Source: Auanema rhodensis (lineage: Eukaryota > Nematoda > Chromadorea > Rhabditida > Rhabditidae). From it: a DNA stretch of 64,000 bases. The notes beneath the pieces are model-generated. The model saw only the letters and a list, made by a program, of their open reading frames with translations, did not search any database and was not told the DNA's origin. Made by a program: the position numbers and the translations under genes. Positions 1 to 11,338 of this stretch are shown piece after piece. The first letter of the stretch is position 1, and every line of letters begins with the position of its first letter. The stretch is taken from positions 4,474,501-4,538,500 of the forward strand of contig OZ059900.1 of the NCBI GenBank assembly GCA_964057225.1. The letters run 5' to 3'.

Positions 1-176
1 TCACAAAAAATTGGAAGTCCTATTTACCATGCATCAAACACAATACGATAGTGTTTCTAGACTAATATGACCATGGGGACTTCATTAAAATTAACAGTAT
101 TCTTTCATCTTTAACGGTATCCGAGTTACAAATCAAGATCACTTTCTTTGGATACTTAGGTGGTATAGCTACCTGT
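1..176 (+). repeat. Reference monomer, type A (phase definition)
   Basis: This is the first complete unit and sets the phase used throughout. Type A carries ctatttacc at phase 20, acacaatacg at about 38-47, gaccatggggac at 70-80 and aaaattaacag at about 87-97. It contains ATGCAT (NsiI, phase about 29), TCTAGA (XbaI, phase 56-61) and CCATGG (NcoI, phase 71-76), so digestion should give a ladder of 176-bp steps. An A6 tract (phase 5-10) and a short dyad around tagcta (phase 166-171) recur once per unit. Adjacent type A copies are common at 1.6-4.2 kb. Confidence 0.9.
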
Positions 177-195
177 TCACAAAAAATTGGAAGTC
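115..195 (+). other. Near-invariant core of the monomer
   Basis: This exemplar of the conserved part runs from cggtatccgag through gtatagctacc to the next ttggaagtc (phase 115 to 19 of the following unit). Across the window it shows only isolated changes, for example actctcttt, ttacagatc, ggtgatatag, ggtggtttag, ccaccaaag, ggtcgctat, ccattg and ctttgtttgg. The A6 tract and the small dyad ggta-tagc-tacc lie inside it. The contrast with the variable half suggests either constraint, such as protein binding or nucleosome phasing, or more efficient gene conversion there. The sequence does not decide between these. Confidence 0.75.
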
Positions 196-352
196 TTGGT
201 TACCATGCATCAAATCCTTTAAGATAGTGTTTCTAGACTAATATAACCATGGGGACTTCATTGAATTTCACAGTATTCTTCTATCTTCAACGGTATCCGA
301 GTTACAAATCAAGATCACTTTCTTTGGATACTTAGGTGGTATAGCTACCTGT
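177..352 (+). repeat. Exemplar monomer, type B
   Basis: Type B carries cttggttacc, aatcctttaagatag, ataaccatggggac, aaatttcacag and cttctatcttcaac. It usually alternates with type C, for example the runs B C B C at 5283-5986 and 8275-8978. The same pair recurs in domain 3 (34.4-35.1, 36.7-37.4, 40.1-40.8 and 53.3-54.0 kb), so B-C is a stable two-monomer module. Confidence 0.85.
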
Positions 353-528
353 TCACAAAAAATTGGAAGTCCTGGTTACCATGCATCAAACCCATTAAGA
401 TTGTGTTTCTAGACTAATATGACCATGATGACTTCATTAAATTTCACAGTATTCTTCTATCTTCAACGGTATCCGAGTTACAAATCAAGATCACTTTCTT
501 TGGATACTTAGGTGGTATAGCTACCTGT
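353..528 (+). repeat. Exemplar monomer, type C
   Basis: Type C carries cctggttacc, aacccattaagattg, gaccatgatgac, aaatttcacag and cttctatcttcaac. It lacks the NcoI site because CCATGG is replaced by ccatga. It differs from B mostly at phases 20, 36-49, 69 and 76-78. It is the type cut by the first inversion junction at 10854. Confidence 0.85.
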
Positions 529-704
529 TCACAAAAAATTGGAAGTCCTGGTTACCATGCATCAAACCCATTAAGATTGTGTTTCTAGACTGATATGACC
601 ATGGGAAATTCATTTAAGTTCACAGTATTCTTCCATCTTTAACGGTATCCGAGTTACAAATCAAGATCACTTTCTTTGGATACTTAGGTGGTATAGCTAC
701 CTGT
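529..704 (+). repeat. Exemplar monomer, type D
   Basis: Type D carries cctggttacc, aacccattaag, ccatgggaaattcatttaag, ttcacag and cttccatctttaac. Unlike its neighbours this copy reads ctgatatgacc. D is normally followed by E. Variants with tttcgaga (XbaI site lost) and attaaaattc occur at about 1991, 2519 and 3575. Confidence 0.85.
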
Positions 705-880
705 TCACAAAAAATTGGAAGTCTTGGTTACCATGCATCACATCCTTTGAGATAGTGTTTCTAGACTAATATGACCATGGGGACTTCATTAAAATCCACA
801 GTATTCTTCCATCTTTAACGGTATCCGAGTTACAAATCAAGATCACTTTCTTTGGATACTTAGGTGGTATAGCTACCTGT
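705..880 (+). repeat. Exemplar monomer, type E
   Basis: Type E carries cttggttacc, catcacatcctttgagatag, ccatggggac, aaaattcacag and cttccatctttaac. The cacatcc and ttgag pair is unique to E, so E is a good landmark. In nearly all copies it is followed on the + strand by F, and in domain 2 the order is reversed as expected. This first copy reads aaaatccacag. Confidence 0.85.
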
Positions 881-1056
881 TCACAAAAAATTGGAAGTCC
901 TGGTTACCATGCATCAAACCCATTAAGATTGTGTTTCTAGACTAATATGACCATGAGAAATTAATTTAAGTTCACAGTATTCTTCTATCTTTAACGGTAT
1001 CCGAGTTACAAATCAAGATCACTTTCTTTGGATACTTAGGTGGTATAGCTACCTGT
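881..1056 (+). repeat. Exemplar monomer, type F
   Basis: Type F carries cctggttacc, aacccattaagattg, ccatgagaaattaatttaag, ttcacag and cttctatctttaac. The NcoI site is missing. A sister form with gagaaattcattt, called F' here, is expanded in domain 3 and often occurs as three successive copies, for example at about 40.8-41.3, 46.1-46.6 and 51.7-52.2 kb. Confidence 0.85.
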
Positions 1057-1233
1057 TCACAAAAAATTGGAAGTCCTATTTACCCATGCATCAAACACAA
1101 TACGATAGTGTTTCTAGACTAATATGACCATGGGGAGTTCATTAAAATTAACAGTATTCTTTTATCTTTAACGGTATCCGAGTTACAAATCAAGATCACT
1201 CTCTTTGGATACTTAGGTGGTATAGCTACCTGT
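1057..1233 (+). repeat. Exemplar monomer, type G (177 bp)
   Basis: Type G is one base longer because of an extra C (tttacccatg, 1079-1085). It carries acacaatacg, ggggagttcatt, cttttatctttaac and, in the conserved half, actctcttt instead of actttcttt. Further 177-bp copies start at 4578 and 9859 in domain 1, and others are at about 39.4, 42.4, 44.7, 47.7, 51.0, 57.2, 60.3 and 63.5 kb. In domain 2 they appear as gcatgggtaaat. G usually stands between F and H. Confidence 0.9.
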
Positions 1234-1409
1234 TCACAAAAAATTGGAAGTCTTGGTTACCATGCATCAAATCCTTTAAGATAGTGTTTCTAGACTAATA
1301 TAACCATGGAGACTTCATTAAATTTCACAGTATTCTTCTATCTTCAACGGTATCCGAGTTACAAATCAAGATCACTTTCTTTGGATACTTAGGTGGTATA
1401 GCTACCTGT
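1234..1409 (+). repeat. Exemplar monomer, type H
   Basis: Type H is like B in its first half (aatcctttaag) but has ataaccatggagac at phase about 67-80. A gagactttatt form occurs in domain 3 (41.9, 47.2, 51.2, 58.6, 62.3 and 63.7 kb). H normally lies between G and I. Confidence 0.85.
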
Positions 1410-1585
1410 TCACAAAAAATTGGAAGTCGTGGTTACCATGCATCAAACACAATAAGATAGTGTTTCTAGACTAATATAACCATGGGGACTTCATTAAAAT
1501 TAACAGTATTCTTCTATCTTCAACGGTATCCGAGTTACAGATCAAGATCACTTTCTTTGGATACTTAGGTGATATAGCTACCTGT
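1410..1585 (+). repeat. Exemplar monomer, type I
   Basis: Type I carries gaagtcgtggtt and acacaataag, then aaccatggggac and aaaattaacag. Here it also carries ttacagatc (phase about 125-133) and ggtgatatagc (phase about 159-169), two rare substitutions inside the otherwise conserved half. Copies at 10212, throughout domain 2, and at about 63864 lack both. Copies at about 42.0 and 47.3 kb have ttacagatc only, so the two are separable by recombination. Confidence 0.85.
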
Positions 1586-4225
1586 TCACAAAAAATTGGA
1601 AGTCCTATTTACCATGCATCAAACACAATACGATAGTGTTTCTAGACTAATATGACCATGGGGACTTCATTAAAATTAACAGTATTCTTTTATCTTTAAC
1701 GGTATCCGAGTTACAAATCAAGATCACTTTCTTTGGATACTTAGGTGATATAGCTGCCTGTTCACAAAAAATTGGAAGTCCTATTTACCATGCATCAAAC
1801 ACAATACGATAGTGTTTCTAGACTAATATGACCATGGGGACTTCATTAAAATTAACAGTATTCTTTCATCTTTAACGGTATCCGAGTTACAAATCAAGAT
1901 CACTTTCTTTGGATACTTAGGTGGTATAGCTACCTGTTCACAAAAAATTGGAAGTCCTGGTTACCATGCATCAAACCCATTAAGATTGTGTTTCGAGACC
2001 AATATGACCATGGGAAATTCATTAAAATTCACAGTATTCTTCCATCTTTAACGGTATCCGAGTTACAGATCAAGATCACTTTCTTTGGATACTTAGGTGA
2101 TATAGCTACCTGTTCACAAAAAATTGGAAGTCCTATTTACCATGCATCAAACACAATACGATAGTGTTTCTAGACTAATATGACCATGGGGACTTCATTA
2201 AAATTAACAGTATTCTTTTATCTTTAACGGTATCCGAGTTACAAATCAAGATCACTTTCTTTGGATACTTAGGTGATATAGCTACCTGTTCACAAAAAAT
2301 TGGAAGTCCTATTTACCATGCATCAAACACAATACGATAGTGTTTCTAGACTAATATGACCATGGGGACTTCATTAAAATTAACAGTATTCTTTCATCTT
2401 TAACGGTATCCGAGTTACAAATCAAGATCACTTTCTTTGGATACTTAGGTGGTATAGCTACCTGTTCACAAAAAATTGGAAGTCCTGGTTACCATGCATC
2501 AAACCCATTAAGATTGTGTTTCGAGACTAATATGACCATGGGAAATTCATTAAAATTCACAGTATTCTTCCATCTTTAACGGTATCCGAGTTACAAATCA
2601 AGATCACTTTCTTTGGATACTTAGGTGGTATAGCTACCTGTTCACAAAAAATTGGAAGTCCTGGTTACCATGCATCAAACCCATTAAGATTGTGTTTCTA
2701 GACTAATATGACCATGGGAAATTCGTTAAAATTCACAGTATTCTTCCATCTTCAACGGTATCCGAGTTACAGATCAAGATCACTTTCTTTGGATACTTAG
2801 GTGATATAGCTACCTGTTCACAAAAAATTGGAAGTCCTATTTACCATGCATCAAACACAATACGATAGTGTTTCTAGACTAATATGACCATGGGGACTTC
2901 ATTAAAATTAACAGTATTCTTTCATCTTTAACGGTATCCGAGTTACAAATCAAGATCACTTTCTTTGGATACTTAGGTGGTATAGCTACCTGTTCACAAA
3001 AAATTGGAAGTCGTGGTTACCATGCATCAAACACAATAAGATAGTGTTTCTAGACTAATATAACCATGGGGACTTCATTAAAATTAACAGTATTCTTCTA
3101 TCTTCAACGGTATCCGAGTTACAGATCAAGATCACTTTCTTTGGATACTTAGGTGATATAGCTACCTGTTCACAAAAAATTGGAAGTCCTATTTACCATG
3201 CATCAAACACAATACGATAGTGTTTCTAGACTAATATGACCATGGGGACTTCATTAAAATTAACAGTATTCTTTTATCTTTAACGGTATCCGAGTTACAA
3301 ATCAAGATCACTTTCTTTGGATACTTAGGTGATATAGCTACCTGTTCACAAAAAATTGGAAGTCCTATTTACCATGCATCAAACACAATACGATAGTGTT
3401 TCTAGACTAATATGACCATGGGGACTTCATTAAAATTAACAGTATTCTTTCATCTTTAACGGTATCCGAGTTACAAATCAAGATCACTTTCTTTGGATAC
3501 TTAGGTGGTATAGCTACCTGTTCACAAAAAATTGGAAGTCCTGGTTACCATGCATCAAACCCATTAAGATTGTGTTTCGAGACTAATATGACCATGGGAA
3601 ATTCATTAAAATTTACAGTATTCTTCCATCTTTAACGGTATCCGAGTTACAAATCAAGATCACTTTCTTTGGATACTTAGGTGGTATAGCTACCTGTTCA
3701 CAAAAAATTGGAAGTCCTGGTTACCATGCATCAAACCCATTAAGATTGTGTTTCTAGACTAATATGACCATGGGAAATTCGTTAAAATTCACAGTATTCT
3801 TCCATCTTCAACGGTATCCGAGTTACAGATCAAGATCACTTTCTTTGGATACTTAGGTGATATAGCTACCTGTTCACAAAAAATTGGAAGTCCTATTTAC
3901 CATGCATCAAACACAATACGATAGTGTTTCTAGACTAATATGACCATGGGGACTTCATTAAAATTAACAGTATTCTTTTATCTTTAACGGTATCCGAGTT
4001 ACAAATCAAGATCACTTTCTTTGGATACTTAGGTGATATAGCTACCTGTTCACAAAAAATTGGAAGTCCTATTTACCATGCATCAAACACAATACGATAG
4101 TGTTTCTAGACTAATATGACCATGGGGACTTCATTAAAATTAACAGTATTCTTTCATCTTTAACGGTATCCGAGTTACAAATCAAGATCACTTTCTTTGG
4201 ATACTTAGGTGGTATAGCTACCTGT
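1410..4225 (+). repeat. Nested short higher-order repeats of A, D-variant and I monomers
   Basis: The order is I A A D' A A D' D'' A I A A D' D'' A A, where D' has tttcgaga (1991, 2519, 3575) and D'' has attcgttaaaattc. The trimer A A D' is repeated at 1586-2641, A A D' D'' recurs six monomers (1056 bp) later, and I A A D' recurs nine monomers (1584 bp) later. The overlapping periods indicate several successive unequal exchanges or slippage rounds rather than one duplication. Confidence 0.8.
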
Positions 4226-5106
4226 TCACAAAAAATTGGAAGTCTTGGTTACCATGCATCACATCCTTTGAGATAGTGTTTCTAGACTAATATGACCATG
4301 GGGACTTCATTAAAGTTCACAGTATTCTTCCATCTTTAACGGTATCCGAGTTACAAATCAAGATCACTTTCTTTGGATACTTAGGTGGTATAGCTACCTG
4401 TTCACAAAAAATTGGAAGTCCTGGTTACCATGCATCAAACCCATTAAGATTGTGTTTCTAGACTAATATGACCATGAGAAATTAATTTAAGTTCACAGTA
4501 TTCTTCTATCTTTAACGGTATCCGAGTTACAAATCAAGATCACTTTCTTTGGATACTTAGGTGGTATAGCTACCTGTTCACAAAAAATTGGAAGTCCTAT
4601 TTACCCATGCATCAAACACAATACGATAGTGTTTCTAGACTAATATGACCATGGGGAGTTCATTAAAATTAACAGTATTCTTTTATCTTTAACGGTATCC
4701 GAGTTACAAATCAAGATCACTCTCTTTGGATACTTAGGTGGTATAGCTACCTGTTCACAAAAAATTGGAAGTCTTGGTTACCATGCATCAAATCCTTTAA
4801 GATAGTGTTTCTAGACTAATATAACCATGGAGACTTCATTAAATTTCACAGTATTCTTCTATCTTCAACGGTATCCGAGTTACAAATCAAGATCACTTTC
4901 TTTGGATACTTAGGTGGTATAGCTACCTGTTCACAAAAAATTGGAAGTCGTGGTTACCATGCATCAAACACAATAAGATAGTGTTTCTAGACTAATATAA
5001 CCATGGGGACTTCATTAAAATTAACAGTATTCTTCTATCTTCAACGGTATCCGAGTTACAGATCAAGATCACTTTCTTTGGATACTTAGGTGATATAGCT
5101 ACCTGT

Positions 5107-8100
5107 TCACAAAAAATTGGAAGTCCTATTTACCATGCATCAAACACAATACGATAGTGTTTCTAGACTAATATGACCATGGGGACTTCATTAAAATTAA
5201 CAGTATTCTTTTATCTTTAACGGTATCCGAGTTACAAATCAAGATCACTTTCTTTGGATACTTAGGTGGTATAGCTACCTGTTCACAAAAAATTGGAAGT
5301 CTTGGTTACCATGCATCAAATCCTTTAAGATAGTGTTTCTAGACTAATATAACCATGGGGACTTCATTAAATTTCACAGTATTCTTCTATCTTCAACGGT
5401 ATCCGAGTTACAAATCAAGATCACTTTCTTTGGATACTTAGGTGGTATAGCTACCTGTTCACAAAAAATTGGAAGTCCTGGTTACCATGCATCAAACCCA
5501 TTAAGATTGTGTTTCTAGACTAATATGACCATGATGACTTCATTAAATTTCACAGTATTCTTCTATCTTCAACGGTATCCGAGTTACAAATCAAGATCAC
5601 TTTCTTTGGATACTTAGGTGGTATAGCTACCTGTTCACAAAAAATTGGAAGTCTTGGTTACCATGCATCAAATCCTTTAAGATAGTGTTTCTAGACTAAT
5701 ATAACCATGGGGACTTCATTAAATTTCACAGTATTCTTCTATCTTCAACGGTATCCGAGTTACAAATCAAGATCACTTTCTTTGGATACTTAGGTGGTAT
5801 AGCTACCTGTTCACAAAAAATTGGAAGTCCTGGTTACCATGCATCAAACCCATTAAGATTGTGTTTCTAGACTAATATGACCATGATGACTTCATTAAAT
5901 TTCACAGTATTCTTCTATCTTCAACGGTATCCGAGTTACAAATCAAGATCACTTTCTTTGGATACTTAGGTGGTATAGCTACCTGTTCACAAAAAATTGG
6001 AAGTCCTGGTTACCATGCATCAAACCCATTAAGATTGTGTTTCTAGACTAATATGACCATGGGAAATTAATTTAAGTTCACAGTATTCTTCTATCTTTAA
6101 CGGTATCCGAGTTACAAATCAAGATCACTTTCTTTGGATACTTAGGTGGTATAGCTACCTGTTCACAAAAAATTGGAAGTCCTATTTACCATGCATCAAA
6201 CACAATACGATAGTGTTTCTAGACTAATATAACCATGGGGACTTCATTAAAATTAACAGTATTCTTCTATCTTCAACGGTATCCGAGTTACAAATCAAGA
6301 TCACTTTCTTTGGATACTTAGGTGGTATAGCTACCTGTTCACAAAAAATTGGAAGTCTTGGTTACCATGCATCAAACACAATACGATAGTGTTTCTAGAC
6401 TAATATAACCATGGGGACTTCATTAAAATTAACAGTATTCTTCTATCTTCAACGGTATCCGAGTTACAAATCAAGATCACTTTCTTTGGATACTTAGGTG
6501 GTATAGCTACCTGTTCACAAAAAATTGGAAGTCCTGGTTACCATGCATCAAACCCATTAAGATTGTGTTTCTAGACTAATATGACCATGGGAAATTCATT
6601 TAAGTTCACAGTATTCTTCCATCTCTAACGGTATCCGAGTTACAAATCAAGATCACTTTCTTTGGATACTTAGGTGGTATAGCTACCTGTTCACAAAAAA
6701 TTGGAAGTCTTGGTTACCATGCATCACATCCTTTGAGATAGTGTTTCTAGACTAATATGACCATGGGGACTTCATTAAAATTCACAGTATTCTTCCATCT
6801 TTAACGGTATCCGAGTTACAAATCAAGATCACTTTCTTTGGATACTTAGGTGGTATAGCTACCTGTTCACAAAAAATTGGAAGTCCTGGTTACCATGCAT
6901 CAAACCCATTAAGATTGTGTTTCTAGACTAATATGACCATGATGACTTCATTAAATTTCACAGTATTCTTCTATCTTCAACGGTATCCGAGTTACAAATC
7001 AAGATCACTTTCTTTGGATACTTAGGTGGTATAGCTACCTGTTCACAAAAAATTTGAAGTCCTGGTTACCATGCATCAAACCCATTAAGATTGTGTTTCT
7101 AGACTAATATGACCATGGGAAATTAATTTAAGTTCACAGTATTCTTCTATCTTTAACGGTATCCGAGTTACAAATCAAGATCACTTTCTTTGGATACTTA
7201 GGTGGTATAGCTACCTGTTCACAAAAAATTGGAAGTCCTATTTACCATGCATCAAACACAATACGATAGTGTTTCTAGACTAATATAACCATGGGGACTT
7301 CATTTAAATTAACAGTATTCTTCTATCTTCAACGGTATCCGAGTTACAAATCTAGATCACTTTCTTTGGATACTTAGGTGGTATAGCTACCTGTTCACAA
7401 AAAATTGGAAGTCTTGGTTACCATGCATCAAACACAATACGATAGTGTTTCTAGACTAATATAACCATGGGGACTTCATTAAAATTAACAGTATTCTTCT
7501 ATCTTCAACGGTATCCGAGTTACAAATCAAGATCACTTTCTTTGGATACTTAGGTGGTATAGCTACCTGTTCACAAAAAATTGGAAGTCCTGGTTACCAT
7601 GCATCAAACCCATTAAGATTGTGTTTCTAGACTAATATGACCATGGGAAATTCATTTAAGTTCACAGTATTCTTCCATCTCTAACGGTATCCGAGTTACA
7701 AATCAAGATCACTTTCTTTGGATACTTAGGTGGTATAGCTACCTGTTCACAAAAAATTGGAAGTCTTGGTTACCATGCATCACATCCTTTGAGATAGTGT
7801 TTCTAGACTAATATGACCATGGGGACTTCATTAAAATTCACAGTATTCTTCCATCTTTAACGGTATCCGAGTTACAAATCAAGATCACTTTCTTTGGATA
7901 CTTAGGTGGTATAGCTACCTGTTCACAAAAAATTGGAAGTCCTGGTTACCATGCATCAAACCCATTAAGATTGTGTTTCTAGACTAATATGACCATGAGA
8001 AATTAATTTAAGTTCACAGTATTCTTCTATCTTTAACGGTATCCGAGTTACAGATCAAGATCACTTTCTTTGGATACTTAGGTGATATAGCTACCTGTTC

Positions 8101-9154
8101 ACAAAAAATTGGAAGTCCTATTTACCATGCATCAAACACAATACGATAGTGTTTCTAGACTAATATGACCATGGGGACTTCATTAAAATTAACAGTATTC
8201 TTTTATCTTTAACGGTATCCGAGTTACAAATCAAGATCACTTTCTTTGGATACTTAGGTGGTATAGCTACCTGTTCACAAAAAATTGGAAGTCTTGGTTA
8301 CCATGCATCAATTCCTTTAAGATAGTGTTTCTAGACTAATATAACCATGGGGACTTCATTAAATTTCACAGTATTCTTCTATCTTCAACGGTATCCGAGT
8401 TACAAATCAAGATCACTTTCTTTGGATACTTAGGTGGTATAGCTACCTGTTCACAAAAAATTGGAAGTCCTGGTTACCATGCATCAAACCCATTAAGATT
8501 GTGTTTCTAGACTAATATGACCATGATGACTTCATTAAATTTCACAGTATTCTTCTATCTTCAACGGTATCCGAGTTACAAATCAAGATCACTTTCTTTG
8601 GATACTTAGGTGGTATAGCTACCTGTTCACAAAAAATTGGAAGTCTTGGTTACCATGCATCAAATCCTTTAAGATAGTGTTTCTAGACTAATATAACCAT
8701 GGGGACTTCATTAAATTTCACAGTATTCTTCTATCTTCAACGGTATCCGAGTTACAAATCAAGATCACTTTCTTTGGATACTTAGGTGGTATAGCTACCT
8801 GTTCACAAAAAATTGGAAGTCCTGGTTACCATGCATCAAACCCATTAAGATTGTGTTTCTAGACTAATATGACCATGATGACTTCATTAAATTTCACAGT
8901 ATTCTTCTATCTTCAACGGTATCCGAGTTACAAATCAAGATCACTTTCTTTGGATACTTAGGTGGTATAGCTACCTGTTCACAAAAAATTGGAAGTCCTG
9001 GTTACCATGCATCAAACCCATTAAGATTGTGTTTCTAGACTAATATGACCATGGGAAATTAATTTAAGTTCACAGTATTCTTCTATCTTTAACGGTATCC
9101 GAGTTACAAATCAAGATCACTTTCTTTGGATACTTAGGTGGTATAGCTACCTGT
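5107..9154 (+). repeat. Six-monomer string A B C B C F, two copies 2992 bp apart
   Basis: Units 5107-6162 and 8099-9154 share the order A B C B C F at an offset of 17 monomers (2992 bp). They flank the 6-mer repeat at 5987-8098 and share its first F. One small difference is aattcctttaag at about 8309, where most B copies have aaatcc. Confidence 0.75.
5987..8098 (+). repeat. Six-monomer HOR, two tandem copies (1056 bp)
   Basis: The order F A' A'' D E C (5987-7042) is followed by F A' A'' D E F (7043-8098). A shared private change, atctctaac in the D monomer, sits at 6621 and 7677, exactly 1056 bp apart. The second copy has a private aaaatttgaag at about 7051 and ends with F instead of C, so the right edge has been exchanged. 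Confidence 0.85.
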
Positions 9155-10832
9155 TCACAAAAAATTGGAAGTCCTATTTACCATGCATCAAACACAATAC
9201 GATAGTGTTTCTAGACTAAAATGACCATGGGGATTTCATTAAAATTAACAGTATTCTTTTATCTTTAACGGTATCCGAGTTACAAATCAAGATCACTCTC
9301 TTTGGATACTTAGGTGGTATAGCTACCTGTTCACAAAAAATTGGAAGTTTTGGTTACCATGCATCAAACACAATACGATAGTGTTTCTAGACTAATATAA
9401 CCATGGGGACTTCATTAAAATTAACAGTATTCTTCTATCTTCAACGGTATCCGAGTTACAAATCAAGATCACTTTCTTTGGATACTTAGGTGGTATAGCT
9501 ACCTGTTCACAAAAAATTGGAAGTCTTGGTTACCATGCATCACATCCTTTGAGATAGTGTTTCTAGACTAATATGACCATGGGGACTTCATTAAAATTCA
9601 CAGTATTCTTCCATCTTTAACGGTATCCGAGTTACAAATCAAGATCACTTTCTTTGGATACTTAGGTGGTATAGCTACCTGTTCACAAAAAATTGGAAGT
9701 CCTGGTTACCATGCATCAAACCCATTAAGATTGTGTTTCTAGACTAATATGACCATGAGAAATTAATTTAAGTTCACAGTATTCTTCTATCTTTAACGGT
9801 ATCCGAGTTACAAATCAAGATCACTTTCTTTGGATACTTAGGTGGTATAGCTACCTGTTCACAAAAAATTGGAAGTCCTATTTACCCATGCATCAAACAC
9901 AATACGATAGTGTTTCTAGACTAATATGACCATGGGGAGTAAATTAAAATTAACAGTATTCTTTTATCTTTAACGGTATCCGAGTTACAAATCAAGATCA
10001 CTCTCTTTGGATACTTAGGTGGTATAGCTACCTGTTCACAAAAAATTGGAAGTCTTGGTTACCATGCATCAAATCCTTTAAGATAGTGTTTCTAGACTAA
10101 TATAACCATGGAGACTTCATTAAATTTCACAGTATTCTTCTATCTTCAACGGTATCCGAGTTACAAATCAAGATCACTTTCTTTGGATACTTAGGTGGTA
10201 TAGCTACCTGTTCACAAAAAATTGGAAGTCGTGGTTACCATGCATCAAACACAATAAGATAGTGTTTCTAGACTAATATAACCATGGGGACTTCATTAAA
10301 ATTAACAGTATTCTTCTATCTTCAACGGTATCCGAGTTACAAATCAAGATCACTTTCTTTGGATACTTAGGTGGTATAGCTACCTGTTCACAAAAAATTG
10401 GAAGTCTTGGTTACCATGCATCAAATCCTTTAAGATAGTGTTTCTAGACTAATATAACCATGGGGACTTCATTAAATTTCACAGTATTCTTCTATCTTCA
10501 ACGGTATCCGAGTTACAAATCAAGATCACTTTCTTTGGATACTTAGGTGGTATAGCTACCTGTTCACAAAAAATTGGAAGTCCTATTTACCATGCATCAA
10601 ACACAATACGATAGTGTTTCTAGACTAATATGACCATGGGGACTTCATTAAAATTAACAGTATTCTTTTATCTTTAACGGTATCCGAGTTACAAATCAAG
10701 ATCACTTTCTTTGGATACTTAGGTGGTATAGCTACCTGTTCACAAAAAATTGGAAGTCCTGGTTACCATGCATCAAACCCATTAAGATTGTGTTTCTAGA
10801 CTAATATGACCATGATGACTTCATTAAATTTC

Positions 10833-10910
10833 ACAGTATTCTTCTATCTTCAACAAAGAAAGTGATCTTGATTTGTAACTCGGATACCGTTGAAGATAGA
10901 AGAATACTGT
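10833..10910. other. Inversion junction 1 (+ to - orientation)
   Basis: The + array runs to cttctatcttcaac (phase 115) at 10854. From 10855 the sequence is aaagaaagtgatcttg, the reverse complement of phase 149 downward. One base (c at 10854) could belong to either side, so microhomology is at most 1 bp. A perfect 22-bp inverted repeat (10833-10854 against 10889-10910) flanks a 34-nt spacer. On a larger scale the right arm mirrors left sequence ending at 10184, leaving 10185-10854 (670 bp) as an asymmetric spacer. The extra-C markers at 9881-9887 and 11152-11158 set the mirror axis at about 10519.5. Confidence 0.93.
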
Positions 10911-11338
10911 TAATTTTAATGAAGTCCCCATGGTTATATTAGTCTAGAAACACTATCTTAAAGGATTTGATGCATGGTAACCAAGACTTCCAATTTTTTG
11001 TGAACAGGTAGCTATACCACCTAAGTATCCAAAGAGAGTGATCTTGATTTGTAACTCGGATACCGTTAAAGATAAAAGAATACTGTTAATTTTAATTTAC
11101 TCCCCATGGTCATATTAGTCTAGAAACACTATCGTATTGTGTTTGATGCATGGGTAAATAGGACTTCCAATTTTTTGTGAACAGGTAGCTATACCACCTA
11201 AGTATCCAAAGAAAGTGATCTTGATTTGTAACTCGGATACCGTTAAAGATAGAAGAATACTGTGAACTTAAATTAATTTCTCATGGTCATATTAGTCTAG
11301 AAACACAATCTTAATGGGTTTGATGCATGGTAACCAGG

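Larger units (their letters stand above)
705..5282 (+). repeat. Paralogous 1.06-kb segments E F G H I A, 3521 bp apart
   Basis: Units 705-1761 and 4226-5282 have the same type order E F G H I A with the 177-bp G in the same place (extra C at 1079 and 4600; gtcgtgg at 1427 and 4948; both offsets 3521 = 20 monomers + 1). The block between them is made of A, I and D-variant monomers and looks like a later local expansion. Confidence 0.8.
1..10854 (+). repeat. Satellite array domain 1, 176-bp monomers in + orientation
   Basis: The motif tcacaaaaaattgg recurs at 1, 177, 353, 529, 705, 881, 1057 and so on, giving an exact 176-bp period apart from a few 177-bp monomers. About 61.7 monomers are present, all in the same direction, and the last is cut at 10854 by an inversion junction. 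No non-satellite base is seen. Stop codons fall in all three forward frames within phases 58-70 (tag 58, taa 63, tga 68) and in all three reverse frames (phases 57, 62, 82). No reading frame can therefore cross a monomer, and the array is non-coding. The type order begins A B C D E F G H I A A, then a nested block to about 4225, then E F G H I A B C B C F and a 6-mer block. The function is not visible in the sequence. A centromeric or pericentromeric role is inferred from the class of repeat only. Confidence 0.97.

Noticed and set aside
84-96. AT-rich attaaaatta as a promoter element
   Set aside because: It is part of the variable half and recurs in many monomers with no start codon context, conserved spacing or downstream gene.
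1-176. Known centromeric satellites (human alpha, Arabidopsis CEN178/180, CentO/CentC)
   Set aside because: The length is near some of these, but the sequence does not match what I know of them and no CENP-B-box-like motif is visible. A database search would decide the family.
10889-10910. Hairpin at junction 1 as a transcription terminator
   Set aside because: The stem is a by-product of the orientation switch in satellite DNA. There is no gene upstream and no T-tract, and the loop is 34 nt.
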